A stretch of DNA of 64,000 nucleotides from Tumebacillus avium (GCF_002162355.1 NZ_CP021434.1:2518501-2582500); one strand, 5' to 3'; numbered from the stretch's first letter, positions 1-8,863 are shown. A program made the numbers and translations. Notes: generated by a model from the sequence alone, not told the origin.

Positions 1-124
1 TCGCCATTGTGTCTAGGTCTCCTTTTGCAAAGGGGTGTCGATCTTTCCATTATACACATTTCCTCCATTTCCCGTCTTGAGTGCAAATCTTCGCAATGTT
101 AGCATCAAACGGGGGGAATGACCG

Positions 125-646
125 TTGAAAAAGATCATATGGCTGGGCAGCGGGCTTGGTGTGCTCGTCTTGGGCCTGTTTTTCCTGTATGTGTTTACGC
201 AGCATGAACAGACCCGGCTTGCCAACGCAGAGCCCGGTTTCACCGCCGAACAAGTAGCATACTGGGACGCCTTGGAAGCGCACAAGATCAAGTTTAATCT
301 ACGCTCCGAGAACACGGCCAAACTCATTGAATCCAAACAGAATCCAGACGAGCTGTTCAGAAGCGTAGAAGACACGCTGGCTCTCACCCGGGAAGTCAAA
401 TTTATCCGCTATCCGAACGAATACGAAGAAATCCACCTGGCCTACAAGGAAGTGATGGCCCGCTACGAAAAAGTCTACGCCACCATGAACGCCTATCTGA
501 ATGGCGAGCTGGAAGAAGACCCGGAAATGCTGCGAGACGAGTTGGAACAGCTCACCTTCGAAGCCGATACCGCCTATTGGAAGTTTGGCAAAATGGAATC
601 CAAAACGTATGTGAAAAGCGGCGAAGACCTGCATGACGACCGATAA
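125..646 (+). CDS. hypothetical single-pass membrane protein
   Basis: Unrecognised 173-aa protein. A short Lys-rich N-terminus is followed by one hydrophobic helix (about residues 4-24) and a charged, mostly helical C-terminal part, so it is probably anchored with the C-terminus outside. The TTG start is chosen because a GGGGGG ribosome site lies about 8 nt upstream; the ATG at 118 is in another frame. A rho-independent hairpin follows the stop, so it is probably transcribed alone. Confidence 0.7.
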   Translation: MKKIIWLGSGLGVLVLGLFFLYVFTQHEQTRLANAEPGFTAEQVAYWDALEAHKIKFNLRSENTAKLIESKQNPDELFRSVEDTLALTREVKFIRYPNEYEEIHLAYKEVMARYEKVYATMNAYLNGELEEDPEMLRDELEQLTFEADTAYWKFGKMESKTYVKSGEDLHDDR

Positions 647-674
647 CCTCCGCTCACGGGCCGGAGGTTTTTTT
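643..674 (+). terminator. rho-independent terminator
   Basis: The 8-bp stem AACCTCCG/CGGAGGTT is followed by a run of T just after the stop of the preceding gene. Confidence 0.85.
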
Positions 675-746
675 CATAGAGTAATTTGACAGTTCATGCC
701 GAACTTTGAGATGATTTATAGAAGAGAAGACGGAGGAGGTACCACT

Positions 747-1373
747 ATGGGGAACCGTGACAACAAGAAGACGTGGCTGGTCTGGCTCAGCACGGCCGTG
801 ATCATCGCGGCAGTTGCGTTTACCGGCGGCTACTATTTTTCGAAACAGTCCGAGCCTGTCGTGCAGCCTGTCAAAGAAGAACCTGTTAAGCCGACACCGG
901 AGCCAACACCAACTCCACAGCCTGAACCCACACCGACACCGACGACGCCAACTCCGCAGCCGACCGAACCCGGCACGCCGCAAACGCCCGCTCCGGCGAG
1001 CGATGTGTTCGCGATCAACGCATACAGCGGCAGCGGTTCGCTCGACATCCGCGACCGCGGCTTGGAAAACGGCGCATTCCGGGTGAAAAGCATCGACTGG
1101 TCGGACACCAGCCGCACGCTGTACGTCTCGGCCGACATGCGCGCCTTTGAAGGCGTCGCCTATTTCCGCGTCAAAGATGAAAACGGCACCCTGCTCGAAC
1201 CGGAAAGCGTGCTGCGGGCCACTGAAGGCGCACCGGCCTGGAGCCCGGTGCAGGCGCAAGTGCCGCTCATCGAGGCATACCAAGGCAAAGTCCTCGTCGT
1301 CGAGTTCTACGCCAAGAGCGCCAACGACGGATCGCGCATCAACATCCTGCGTCTGAAGATCAAACCGGAGTAG
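747..1373 (+). CDS. membrane-anchored protein with proline-rich stalk and Ig-like C-terminal domain
   Basis: 208 aa from the ATG preceded by GGAGGAGG (732-739); an in-frame upstream start at 696 has no ribosome site. One membrane helix (about residues 10-28) is followed by a 45-residue Pro/Thr/Glu stalk (PTPEPTPTPQ-type) and a beta-rich domain of about 115 residues. The size and position of that domain suggest a Gmad2-like immunoglobulin fold known from spore germination proteins, but this is an impression only. Probably displayed outside the membrane. Confidence 0.7.
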   Translation: MGNRDNKKTWLVWLSTAVIIAAVAFTGGYYFSKQSEPVVQPVKEEPVKPTPEPTPTPQPEPTPTPTTPTPQPTEPGTPQTPAPASDVFAINAYSGSGSLDIRDRGLENGAFRVKSIDWSDTSRTLYVSADMRAFEGVAYFRVKDENGTLLEPESVLRATEGAPAWSPVQAQVPLIEAYQGKVLVVEFYAKSANDGSRINILRLKIKPE

Positions 1374-1398
1374 CAAGCCCGTTTAGGAGGAACCCCTG

Positions 1399-1908
1399 AT
1401 GCAGCACAAACCACACTTAGAACTTGTCACCGGCGCCGAAGCGGCCGAACAGCTCAAACAGTTTCCCGTGCCCGTTTCGACCGGACTCTTTCATATTCCC
1501 AACCAGCTGACCTGGCCGCTGCTCGTGCCCCAAGGCGGCCTCAAGGTCACGCTGGAACCGGACAACAAAGACAAACAGCTCACCTACGGGCTCGTCACCG
1601 GCATCATCGCGTTTGAAGAGAACTTCTACCTCGTCGGCCGCGTCGACTACGCTTATGGCGAGGCAGAGTACACCACACAGTTTCGCCTCGACTGGTCGGA
1701 GGACAAGACGCTGATCGAATCGATCGCCGAACTTGGCATCCTTGGCCTGACCGACAAAATGCCGCCCAAGCTGTCCGGCAAAGACGAGATGGTCGAACAC
1801 CTCACCCGTGTCACCACGTTTGTCTGCCAGTTTGACGCCACCGAACTGCACCGCCTGAAGATCCAAATGATCCGCATGCAGGAGCAAGCCAAAACGACCC
1901 GCCACTAG
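1399..1908 (+). CDS. hypothetical protein
   Basis: 169-aa soluble protein with a good AGGAGG site (1385-1390) 8 nt before the ATG. No family recognised: no signal peptide, no membrane helix, mixed alpha/beta character, acidic middle and basic C-terminus. It follows the anchored protein by 25 bp and may share its transcript. Its stop lies inside a terminator hairpin. Confidence 0.7.
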   Translation: MQHKPHLELVTGAEAAEQLKQFPVPVSTGLFHIPNQLTWPLLVPQGGLKVTLEPDNKDKQLTYGLVTGIIAFEENFYLVGRVDYAYGEAEYTTQFRLDWSEDKTLIESIAELGILGLTDKMPPKLSGKDEMVEHLTRVTTFVCQFDATELHRLKIQMIRMQEQAKTTRH

Positions 1909-1924
1909 CTGGCGGGTCGTTTTA
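1892..1924. terminator. bidirectional terminator between convergent genes
   Basis: The 11-bp stem ACGACCCGCCA/TGGCGGGTCGT spans the stop codon of the plus-strand gene and ends in TTTT. The A-rich other side also serves the minus-strand ytrI ending at 1922. Confidence 0.8.
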
Positions 1925-2413
1925 TGGCTGTGACGGGGTATGGGTCAGCGACGTGCCCGCTTCCTTGACCGCTTCGATAAAAATCGTCGTCGTTTCGCCG
2001 ATCACCACGTGTTTGACTTGGATCGAGACCAGATGGTCGGTCACATGGAATTGCCGTTCGTGCAGGAATTCGATAAAAATGTCCGGGTTCTCTTCGAACA
2101 GCTTGATGTTGCTGCCGACCAGCCGTTTCAAGCGGCTTTTGACTTCTTTTTGCACGGCGAGCTTGATAAACTCATCGGGGGAAGCGATGACGGTCACGTT
2201 GATCTTTTGGATCTTGCGCACATTCGATTTTTCGATCGTGCTCAGCTTGGCCTGCAGTTTCTCGTTGTCTTCCTGCAGCTGGGCGATCTGCGTCTGACGT
2301 TCGGTCAGGCGCAGGTATAGCAGATCGAGGTCATGCCCGCTGAACGTGAGCAGCACCGCCGAGCCAAACAGGGCGCCGACCGCAAACGTGGCGAGAAACT
2401 GGCGGGTTCTCAT
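1922..2413 (-). CDS. ytrI: sporulation membrane protein YtrI
   Basis: 163 aa: an N-terminal membrane helix (about residues 8-27), a coiled coil (about 35-65, LTERQTQIAQLQEDNEKL) and an extracytoplasmic alpha/beta domain. Length, topology and position directly after ytrH match YtrI, which in Bacillus is sporulation-associated. Its ATG overlaps the end of ytrH by 4 nt, so the two are translationally coupled. The assignment rests on the YtrH neighbour as much as on the sequence. Confidence 0.75.
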   Translation of the reverse strand: MRTRQFLATFAVGALFGSAVLLTFSGHDLDLLYLRLTERQTQIAQLQEDNEKLQAKLSTIEKSNVRKIQKINVTVIASPDEFIKLAVQKEVKSRLKRLVGSNIKLFEENPDIFIEFLHERQFHVTDHLVSIQVKHVVIGETTTIFIEAVKEAGTSLTHTPSQP

Positions 2414-2733
2414 TTGATTTCACCGACCATCCATTTGATCAGAAAATAGCCGACGTTGCAGCCGAGAAACGCGGCGACGATATAGCACAGCTGCTTGACG
2501 GGTGCGCCAAACTGCCCGCCGAGCACGCCGGTCTCCAGCACTTTCAAGGCGTCCATCGTGCCGCCAAGCGCAGCGACGAGCGCCCAGATTTTCAATTTGT
2601 CCGCCATGTCGACCATCTCGGTCATCGGCGGCCGGTGCGTGAGAAACGCGCCCATCGCCCCAAAGACCGAGCCGCCGAGCACGATCCCAAGCGCTACAAA
2701 GAAGTCGAGGATGACCGTACTCAAAAATCCCAC
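2410..2733 (-). CDS. ytrH: sporulation membrane protein YtrH
   Basis: 107-aa protein with about three membrane helices, ending in YFLIKWMVGEIK; recognised as YtrH, conserved in endospore formers and usually found with ytrI. GTG start with GACGAGGAG about 10 nt upstream on the minus strand. First gene of the two-gene operon; no sporulation sigma-factor promoter could be confirmed by eye. Confidence 0.85.
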   Translation of the reverse strand: MGFLSTVILDFFVALGIVLGGSVFGAMGAFLTHRPPMTEMVDMADKLKIWALVAALGGTMDALKVLETGVLGGQFGAPVKQLCYIVAAFLGCNVGYFLIKWMVGEIK

Positions 2734-2888
2734 AGACTCTCACTCCTCGTCCCATGTCATCCCTTGATACCTATGCGAAAAAGGGGACAGACATGCGATT
2801 GTAAACAATGGGGCGTAGGAGGATGGGGCGGACTGTGATAAAATGGTATCTGCATACTCAACTCGATCTGGAAAAAGAAGGGATCTCT

Positions 2889-4226
2889 ATGTCGCAATAT
2901 ATGCGGGTCCTCTGGGCCATGTTTTACAAGTTTTTAGGGGCGGGGCTGGTCTTTGTCACCGCCGTGATGACCGCCAACTATGTCGGGCCGGCCGGGCGCG
3001 GATTTTTGTCCTCGATGACGGCCAACCTCGCCATGTACTCGCCGGTGGTCGGCTCGTTCTCGGAGTACATCCCGTACGGCATCAACAAGCGCAAACAACA
3101 GCCATCCGAAGTGTTTACGACCGTGCTGTACTACTGCTTTGTATTTGTTTTGATCCTCTTTGCGGCGGCGCTTCTCGCGACCCCGTTTTTTTGGCACGAT
3201 CTGATCAACCTTGTGCCATCCAAGGCGATGACCTGGTGGATCGCAGGCATGATCGGACCGTTCGCTTTGTTCCACGTCTGTGTGACGCGGCTGATCCTCG
3301 GGCTGAACGAGCTGGAGTGGCTGAACCGCCTGAACACCCTGCAGTCGCTGCTGGCGATTCCGCTGTTTTTCCTGGCGTTAACGCTGCCCGATGAACAGAA
3401 CGAGAAAGTAGTCTGGGCGATGTTTGCCTGGCTGGCTTCTTATGTCGTGACCGCTTCGATCTCAGCGGTGGTCGCGGTCAAGAAAGGAAAGGTCAGCCTG
3501 GTGCCCAAGCCGGTCCAAGACCTGCGCACGGAGATCTTCAAGTACGGCAACCAACTGGCCGGCAGCCGGCTGTTGACGCAGCTCAACTACCGGGTCGACT
3601 ACTTTTTCGTGCTGTACATGATCAGCGTGGAAGCGGCGGGGATCTACTCGGTGGCCGTCACGGTGGCCGACATGCTGCTGTTCGTGTCGATGTCGCTCTT
3701 GCAGGTCGTCGTAACCCGCGTCTCGGCGCTCGAAGAAAAAGATTCCTCGCTGCTGACCGCCCGGACGTTTCGGCACACGGTGGTCATCCTGCTCTTCTCG
3801 CTGATCTTCTTTTACCTGGTGATGCCGTCGGTGATCATCTTGGCGTTTAAGGAAGACTTTGCGACCGCGCTGACTCCGTTTTACATCCTGTTGCCGGGCG
3901 TGGCGATGCTTGGCCTGGCGCAGGTGCTGACCAATTTCTTCACCAACCAGCTTGGGCAGCCGAAAGTGCTGATCCGGCTGGAAATGATCTCGATCTTCAC
4001 CAACATCATCCTCTCCTTTCTGTTCTTCGGCGTGTTTCACATGGGGGCGGAAGGGATGGCGCTGGCAAAGACGAGCGGATTTGCGATCATCTTCCTGATC
4101 GCGATCATCTACTTCTGCCGGGCGACAGGCTATCCGTTCTGGAAGATGTTTGTCCTGCAGGAAGACGAGATTCAGCAATACAAGAACCTGTTTGGCAAAG
4201 TGACAGGCAAACTGCGCGGAAAATAA
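2889..4226 (+). CDS. polysaccharide (Wzx/MATE-like) flippase family protein
   Basis: 445 aa with about 12 hydrophobic helices and the topology of oligosaccharide/teichoic-acid flippases (RfbX/MATE-MVF superfamily). The ATG at 2889 is preceded by AGAAGGG; the longer frame from 2808 reads through an unlikely leader. It probably moves a lipid-linked glycan across the membrane, but no glycosyltransferases are adjacent, so the substrate cannot be inferred. Followed directly by a strong terminator. Confidence 0.8.
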   Translation: MSQYMRVLWAMFYKFLGAGLVFVTAVMTANYVGPAGRGFLSSMTANLAMYSPVVGSFSEYIPYGINKRKQQPSEVFTTVLYYCFVFVLILFAAALLATPFFWHDLINLVPSKAMTWWIAGMIGPFALFHVCVTRLILGLNELEWLNRLNTLQSLLAIPLFFLALTLPDEQNEKVVWAMFAWLASYVVTASISAVVAVKKGKVSLVPKPVQDLRTEIFKYGNQLAGSRLLTQLNYRVDYFFVLYMISVEAAGIYSVAVTVADMLLFVSMSLLQVVVTRVSALEEKDSSLLTARTFRHTVVILLFSLIFFYLVMPSVIILAFKEDFATALTPFYILLPGVAMLGLAQVLTNFFTNQLGQPKVLIRLEMISIFTNIILSFLFFGVFHMGAEGMALAKTSGFAIIFLIAIIYFCRATGYPFWKMFVLQEDEIQQYKNLFGKVTGKLRGK

Positions 4227-4228
4227 AA

Positions 4229-4264
4229 AAAGCCCCTTTGCGAGCGATGCGCAAAGGGGTTTTG
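4229..4264. terminator. bidirectional terminator
   Basis: CCCCTTTGCG/CGCAAAGGGG hairpin flanked by A-rich and T-rich tracts, between the flippase gene and the convergent small secreted protein gene. Confidence 0.85.
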
Positions 4265-4266
4265 TA

Positions 4267-4512
4267 TTACAGCCATTGTCCGTAGTAAACGCCGATGTAG
4301 CCGCCGTCCGCCTGCGGGTAGACGCGCTGCAGTTGGCCGGAATAGCCGGTCTCTGCATTGTAGTAGTATTGCGGCGGGTAATCTGCGAACCACAGTTCTG
4401 CAACGACCCAGTCTTCATTCCATTCCGGTGTGATCACCGTTGCTGCTTGTGCCGGTACTGCCACGGACAGCGCCCCGGCAGCGAGTACTGCTGCGAGAAT
4501 CAGCTTTTTCAT
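4267..4512 (-). CDS. small secreted protein
   Basis: 81 aa with a textbook Sec signal peptide (MKKLILAAVLAAGALSVAVP, cleavage near AQA-A at about residue 23). The mature part of about 58 residues is rich in Tyr and Trp. No family recognised. A spaced AAGGGG site precedes the ATG. The upstream 100 bp is very A+T-rich and likely holds its promoter. Confidence 0.75.
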   Translation of the reverse strand: MKKLILAAVLAAGALSVAVPAQAATVITPEWNEDWVVAELWFADYPPQYYYNAETGYSGQLQRVYPQADGGYIGVYYGQWL

Positions 4513-4623
4513 ACGAACACCCCTTTTTATGTTTTAATTACAATTCAAATTATATCACCACTTCAAAAATTCATCAATAAAATAATTATTTTAATTTAAA
4601 TTTTAGAACTAGTGAAAATAAAG

Positions 4624-4658
4624 AAAGACCTGAGTTCGGGTGATGAACTCAGGTCTCG
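4624..4658 (-). terminator. terminator of the HIT gene
   Basis: Perfect 12-bp stem AGACCTGAGTTC/GAACTCAGGTCT (4627-4638 and 4646-4657), followed on the minus strand by TTCTTTATTTTC. Confidence 0.85.
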
Positions 4659-4677
4659 TCGAAGAATGAGGGAAGAA

Positions 4678-5019
4678 TTACATATCCCATTTCAGCTGGC
4701 GTCCGCCGATCACATGGTAGTGGATGTGGAAGACGGTCTGCTGGCCGTGCTCGCCGGTGTTGGTGATCACGCGGAAGCCCGACTCGGCCACGCCGAGGAT
4801 TTTCGCGACCTCTTGGATCGCCAGGTGAATCTTATGTACATGTTCGCCGTCGTCTTGGGAGATGTGCAGAATGCTCTGGATGTGTTTTTTCGGGATGACC
4901 AGCGCATGGACCGGCGCGATCGGGTTGATGTCATGGAAGGCGTAAACATGATCGTCTTCGTAGATTTTTTTCGATGGGATCTCGCCTGCGATGATCTTGC
5001 AGAAGATGCAGTCCGACAT
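4678..5019 (-). CDS. HIT family protein (HinT-like purine nucleoside phosphoramidase)
   Basis: 113 aa. N-terminal CxxC (CIFCKI) and the C-terminal histidine triad HIHYHVIGG define the HIT family, which hydrolyses AMP-linked substrates. Full length for the family. The ATG at 5019 is chosen over an in-frame upstream start because GGAGGAGG lies 7 nt before it. Monocistronic, with its own terminator; divergent from the LCP gene. Confidence 0.93.
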   Translation of the reverse strand: MSDCIFCKIIAGEIPSKKIYEDDHVYAFHDINPIAPVHALVIPKKHIQSILHISQDDGEHVHKIHLAIQEVAKILGVAESGFRVITNTGEHGQQTVFHIHYHVIGGRQLKWDM

Positions 5020-5155
5020 AGATAGAACCTCCTCCAACAGTTGGGTGCTTGTACCAAAAGAGTAACACGGAATGGCTAAAAAGGGAAAGAAATCGTCAAG
5101 AATACAGGAAAAGAGAGCGAAACGTGGAATAGAATTGAGTGGAGGAGATGAATGC

Positions 5156-6379
5156 GTGAAGAAAAAATGGCTGCGGCTCGTCGGTTTTGTGCTGACGATA
5201 CTCTTGTTATTTTCCGGGTATTACGTATACTCGATGTTTTCATTTTTAGAAGATGTGAGCACCACCAAATTCTCAAGCGGAGACAGTCCGCTGACCACCG
5301 CGACATGGGAAGGCAAGGAACAAGTGAACATCCTCTTCCTTGGGGTCGACACCCGCGTCAAAGGAGAGCAGCCGCGCTCCGATACCATTTTGCTGTTGAG
5401 CGTCAACCCCGTCACGAAAAAAGCGTCCCTGTTCTCGGTGATGCGCGACACGTACCTCGATATTGAAGGGGTCGGGCAAGCCAAGATCAACGCAGCGTTC
5501 GCCAACGGCGGACCGGAGCTCTTGATCTCGACGGTGCAGGACTTTTTAGACATTCCGATTCATTATTACGTGGCGACCGACTTCCAAGGGTTCGCCAAGA
5601 TCATCGACGCCATGGGCGGAGTGGATGTTAACGTCAAAGAGGCGATGGTGCACCCGGATGACGGCGTGTACGACATTAAGCTTGCAGCGGGACAGCAGCA
5701 TCTGAGCGGCCAGCAGGCACTGATGTATGTGCGGTACCGCGGCACGGCCCGCGCCGATTTCGACCGCACGGAACGCCAGCGCGAGATGGTGAAGATCGTC
5801 GGCCAGAAGATGGCAACGCCCGGCATGGCGCTGAAACTGCCCAAGATCTTAAAAGAAGTCACGCCGTACACGGAGAGCAACATCGCGGCGGGCGACCTTT
5901 ACAAGCTGATCGCCTTAGGCCTCAAGGCCGACACGACCGGCATGCAGACCGAGCAGTTGCCGCCGGTGGAGTTTTTGTCCGAAGAATATAACATGTACGG
6001 CGAGCAGGTGCTCTGGCCGGACATCGCAGGAACGCGCCAGTTCGTCAAAGAAAAGATCGGCGCCACCGCGAGCACGACAGCCGGCACACCGCCTGCAGAC
6101 GGCGGCTCGGAGACGGCAGGCCCGGCTGGCGGGGGTCAGGACTCCGGTCAGGAGCAGCCCGTCGCTGAGAACCCGTCTGACAGCGGCAAGCAAAAGGGGC
6201 AGGTCACCGGCGAATACGTCAACCTGCGCCAGATGCCGGGCACCGAGAACGAAGTGATCGGTCAGGTCTACGCCGGCCAAGTGCTGATCATCGAAGAGAC
6301 GGCGGGCGACTGGTATTATGTCCGCACCCCGGACGGCATGTACGGCTATGTGACCGCATCGCTTGTTCAACTGTTATAA
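5156..6379 (+). CDS. LytR-CpsA-Psr (LCP) family ligase with C-terminal SH3b domain
   Basis: 407 aa from GTG 5156, preceded by GGAGGAGAT; the frame is open back to ATG 5072 (435 aa), which has only a poor ribosome site. Membrane helix about residues 7-27, then the LCP catalytic domain with VDTR, RSDTILL and MRDTYLD segments that bind the polyprenyl-pyrophosphate substrate. A Gly/Pro/Ser-rich linker (about 300-340) leads to a bacterial SH3 domain (YVNLRQMPG to YGYVTASLVQLL). LCP enzymes attach wall teichoic acid or capsule to peptidoglycan; the SH3b probably binds the wall. Confidence 0.9.
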   Translation: MKKKWLRLVGFVLTILLLFSGYYVYSMFSFLEDVSTTKFSSGDSPLTTATWEGKEQVNILFLGVDTRVKGEQPRSDTILLLSVNPVTKKASLFSVMRDTYLDIEGVGQAKINAAFANGGPELLISTVQDFLDIPIHYYVATDFQGFAKIIDAMGGVDVNVKEAMVHPDDGVYDIKLAAGQQHLSGQQALMYVRYRGTARADFDRTERQREMVKIVGQKMATPGMALKLPKILKEVTPYTESNIAAGDLYKLIALGLKADTTGMQTEQLPPVEFLSEEYNMYGEQVLWPDIAGTRQFVKEKIGATASTTAGTPPADGGSETAGPAGGGQDSGQEQPVAENPSDSGKQKGQVTGEYVNLRQMPGTENEVIGQVYAGQVLIIEETAGDWYYVRTPDGMYGYVTASLVQLL

Positions 6380-6524
6380 GCTTTTCCGCAAAAAAAGTAA
6401 GTATATTGTACATGTGTCAGGGTCTCGTTGTCGTGTATAATATATTTGAGTAAATGGAAAAAGGAGTTCATTAACTTAGGGCTCTTGATAAAATGCGGAT
6501 AAACTTCTGGAAGGAGGAGAAAAG

Positions 6525-6986
6525 ATGAAAAAAACCATTGGCGCTTTGTTTCTTGCGGTAACATTAATCGCAACTGGTTGTGCCAGCGGGGCGTCAGATC
6601 AAGAAGCCGCAGAGGAAGTCGCTAAAAATTTTGATAAAGCAGTACTTGATTATGCAAATCGTGCAGAAGGTGAAGATCTGAAAGGTACTGAATATGCGAC
6701 GGAGCGGGCTCAAAAAGAAATGAAAGAAGAACTCCTTAGCTATTATGACTTTGTCCATAATGTCAGAGGTCGTTCAGATCTTCCTGAAGTACAAGATGTC
6801 ATAATCAAGGATGTTTATAAAACAAAAGTGGATGGTCAGGATGGCTATATAATCAATACTGTCGTTGTTTATAATCCAGACAGATTTGTATTTCATAGAA
6901 ATGTGGGCTTAAAGTTGATAAGTTTAGAAGGTGCTTGGAAAGTAGCGTATTTTGATTTTCATCAGCATTTCGGAGAACCGAAATGA
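6525..6986 (+). CDS. hypothetical lipoprotein
   Basis: 153 aa with a lipoprotein signal peptide ending in the lipobox LIATGC (Cys about residue 19). The mature domain of about 130 residues is Glu/Lys-rich, A+T-rich in DNA, and resembles small NTF2-like or DUF4878-type lipoproteins in length only. AGGAGGAG lies 6 nt before the ATG. First of three exported proteins in an A+T-rich patch, each apparently with its own signals. Confidence 0.75.
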   Translation: MKKTIGALFLAVTLIATGCASGASDQEAAEEVAKNFDKAVLDYANRAEGEDLKGTEYATERAQKEMKEELLSYYDFVHNVRGRSDLPEVQDVIIKDVYKTKVDGQDGYIINTVVVYNPDRFVFHRNVGLKLISLEGAWKVAYFDFHQHFGEPK

Positions 6987-6997
6987 ACGAAAGGACA

Positions 6998-7031
6998 GGG
7001 TGCTTGCCAATTGGCAGGTACCTTTTTTTTA
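6998..7031 (+). terminator. rho-independent terminator
   Basis: GGTGCTTGCC/GGCAGGTACC stem (with G-U pairs), 4-nt loop, then eight T, just after the lipoprotein gene. Confidence 0.85.
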
Positions 7032-7040
7032 CAAAATGTG

Positions 7041-7070
7041 TTGGAATTACCTCGTTGAATGTTGTATACT
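7041..7070 (+). promoter_or_regulatory. SigA-type promoter
   Basis: TTGGAA, 18-bp spacer, TATACT, 28 bp upstream of the start of the secreted-protein gene at 7098. Confidence 0.65.
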
Positions 7071-7097
7071 ATGTTTACAACATAAGGGGGTATATTT

Positions 7098-7778
7098 ATG
7101 AGGAAACTCTTAGTGGCATCTTTACTTACAACTTTGTTGGTATCGGTTTCTGCAAATTCTGTCGATGCAGCCTATGGTCGTTGGTACGGTGGATATAAAC
7201 CCCCGACTTGGTCGGAGAATTATTATGGTGTTCATGCCGCAATCTCGACGCCAAGCACCACGCCATATACATATAACGACGGCGCTTACTCGTTTGCTGC
7301 AAATTTCATTGATGTTTCGAATGTAAGTAAGTTGAATCCGGAAATCGTTTGGTGGGTACAAATCGGTTGGATGAAAGGATATGACCACCTTAGTAACTAC
7401 AAGTCCACTCCAACAACTTATGTCGAGTGGGGACCTAGCAATAACCTTTCGGAAACCTTCCCGATGACGCAACCTCTGAACACAACCTATGACTATTGGA
7501 TTAGATGGGATTTGGACAAAAAGGCATGGAAAGTTAACATCGCAAATTCGTACATCGATTGGTTCTATCTTGGTACCAATACTGCACCTGCGCGTGTAAC
7601 GGCGCAGAGTGAGGTCAACTGGGACACAAACAAAAACGGTCCGACACGTTTCTCTGGAACGACCTACCTAAGCAGTGATTTAGCTACCTGGTCTCCGTTT
7701 AATGGGGGATTTAACTTGACACAAGAATCTGGGTACACGGTTACGGGCACTAGAACAGACTTCACGGTAACCAGATAA
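7098..7778 (+). CDS. secreted protein of unknown function
   Basis: 226 aa with a Sec signal peptide (MRKLLVASLLTTLLVSVSAN; cleavage near DAA at about residue 25). The mature protein is rich in Trp, Tyr, Thr and Asn with short beta-like stretches, as in secreted all-beta domains, but I cannot name a family. AAGGGGG 8 nt before the ATG and its own promoter and upstream terminator show an independent start of transcription. Probably co-transcribed with the next gene 17 bp away. Confidence 0.75.
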   Translation: MRKLLVASLLTTLLVSVSANSVDAAYGRWYGGYKPPTWSENYYGVHAAISTPSTTPYTYNDGAYSFAANFIDVSNVSKLNPEIVWWVQIGWMKGYDHLSNYKSTPTTYVEWGPSNNLSETFPMTQPLNTTYDYWIRWDLDKKAWKVNIANSYIDWFYLGTNTAPARVTAQSEVNWDTNKNGPTRFSGTTYLSSDLATWSPFNGGFNLTQESGYTVTGTRTDFTVTR

Positions 7779-7795
7779 CGAGGGGGAATAACTTG

Positions 7796-8314
7796 ATGAA
7801 AAAAGTACTCGGTACTCTTACAGTTGCCTGCCTTGCGCTACTTACTGTAACTACTACAGGTCAGGCAAGCAACGAGGATCTTCAAATAAAAAACGAATTG
7901 AAAGCCAAGGGACATGCACAAGTTGAAAAAGTCGAGACTAAAATCGACACCATCACTGTAATTGACAAAAAGGGCAATCCGCTCGTACGTGAACCCAAAA
8001 AAACGAACGTCATTGATCTCGAATTCTCCTCGAACAGCGAAATTAATGAAAAGTATGGAGATATCATTGCTGATATCTATAAACAGAAAGGAAATTATAA
8101 AAATAAGACAAAATCTGAGTACATAAAGATTAATATTTTTAGAGATGGTGAACTTGTTGCGTACCTTGTGCTGAACGAGAAAAATGAACGTACCTTTAAG
8201 ATCATCGACTACACGAACATCACGTCACTGGGAATGGGCATGCCGCTTCCGAGTGCGGAGCATGAGCGCCAGGAAGCTCTAGTAAAGCGAGTCGCCGAGC
8301 AGGAAGGAAAATAG
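7796..8314 (+). CDS. secreted protein of unknown function
   Basis: 172 aa from the ATG (an in-frame TTG lies one codon earlier), with AGGGGG about 9 nt upstream. Signal peptide about residues 1-24 (cleavage near GQA-S). The mature part is Lys/Glu-rich. Follows the preceding secreted gene closely, so the two probably form an operon. No family recognised. The IS1182-type element begins 33 bp after its stop. Confidence 0.75.
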   Translation: MKKVLGTLTVACLALLTVTTTGQASNEDLQIKNELKAKGHAQVEKVETKIDTITVIDKKGNPLVREPKKTNVIDLEFSSNSEINEKYGDIIADIYKQKGNYKNKTKSEYIKINIFRDGELVAYLVLNEKNERTFKIIDYTNITSLGMGMPLPSAEHERQEALVKRVAEQEGK

Positions 8315-8429
8315 CATCAATTGCATTCTTGATAAAATATTTGATTGTGAAAAAATCCCCTTTGAATGAGAGCACTGCAAAAGTGTAGGGCTGGGATTCT
8401 GACCGCATAAAGGAGTCGGATTTTTAGAA

Positions 8430-8466
8430 TGAAAAAGCGAGTCTCCGTCTAGGAGGCTCGCTTTTC
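8430..8466 (-). terminator. terminator of the IS1182 transposase gene
   Basis: AAAGCGAGTCTCC/GGAGGCTCGCTTT stem (one G-U) overlapping the transposase stop, with T-rich flank on the minus strand. Confidence 0.75.
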
Positions 8467-8796
8467 TTGTTCAAGTAACCGTACCATCCTCTTGGCATTG
8501 ACGGCGAAAGCCGTTAGGTACGCTTGTATTTTCATGCCAAATAGACCACGGTATCGTGCCCTGGCCATGCCATGATGAAGTTTCAGTTCGGCATTTTTGT
8601 GCTCGATTCTGGATCGAATGCCTTTTCGCAACTGAAACAACGTAGTCTGTTCGTATTTTAACTGTTTCTCGTGATGTTTAGAGAGGATTCGGAAAGAGTA
8701 GGTCTTTGTACGAGAACCAGGATTGTAACATCCTTCACGCAGCGGACAGTCCTTACAGATATTCACATCAAAATAATAAACCTCACGCTGGTTTGT
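8449..8796 (-). pseudogene. IS1182 transposase, C-terminal fragment
   Basis: Encodes the last 113 residues of the split transposase: a zinc-ribbon-like CxxCPLREGC segment and the region holding the DDE glutamate (RSRIEHKNAELKLHHGMARARYRG). In the uninterrupted gene Asn-Gln-Arg-Glu directly follows the Gly-Thr-Gly-Thr that ends the N-terminal part at 14320; the ACAAAC codons are present at both junctions. The first codons seen here (MALAVT) come from the inserted transposon end. Confidence 0.9.
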
Positions 8797-8834
8797 TGTT
8801 ACAGCCAATGCCAATTGACCAAAAGCTGACGCTA

Positions 8835-8863
8835 TTGCCTGTCCAAAAATTGACGGATATAAT
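8835..8863 (+). promoter_or_regulatory. promoter inside the Tn552-like left end, overlapping a transposase-binding repeat
   Basis: TTGCCT, 17-bp spacer, TATAAT. The end repeat (8840-8855) fills the spacer, so transposase binding could repress the operon. Confidence 0.65.
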
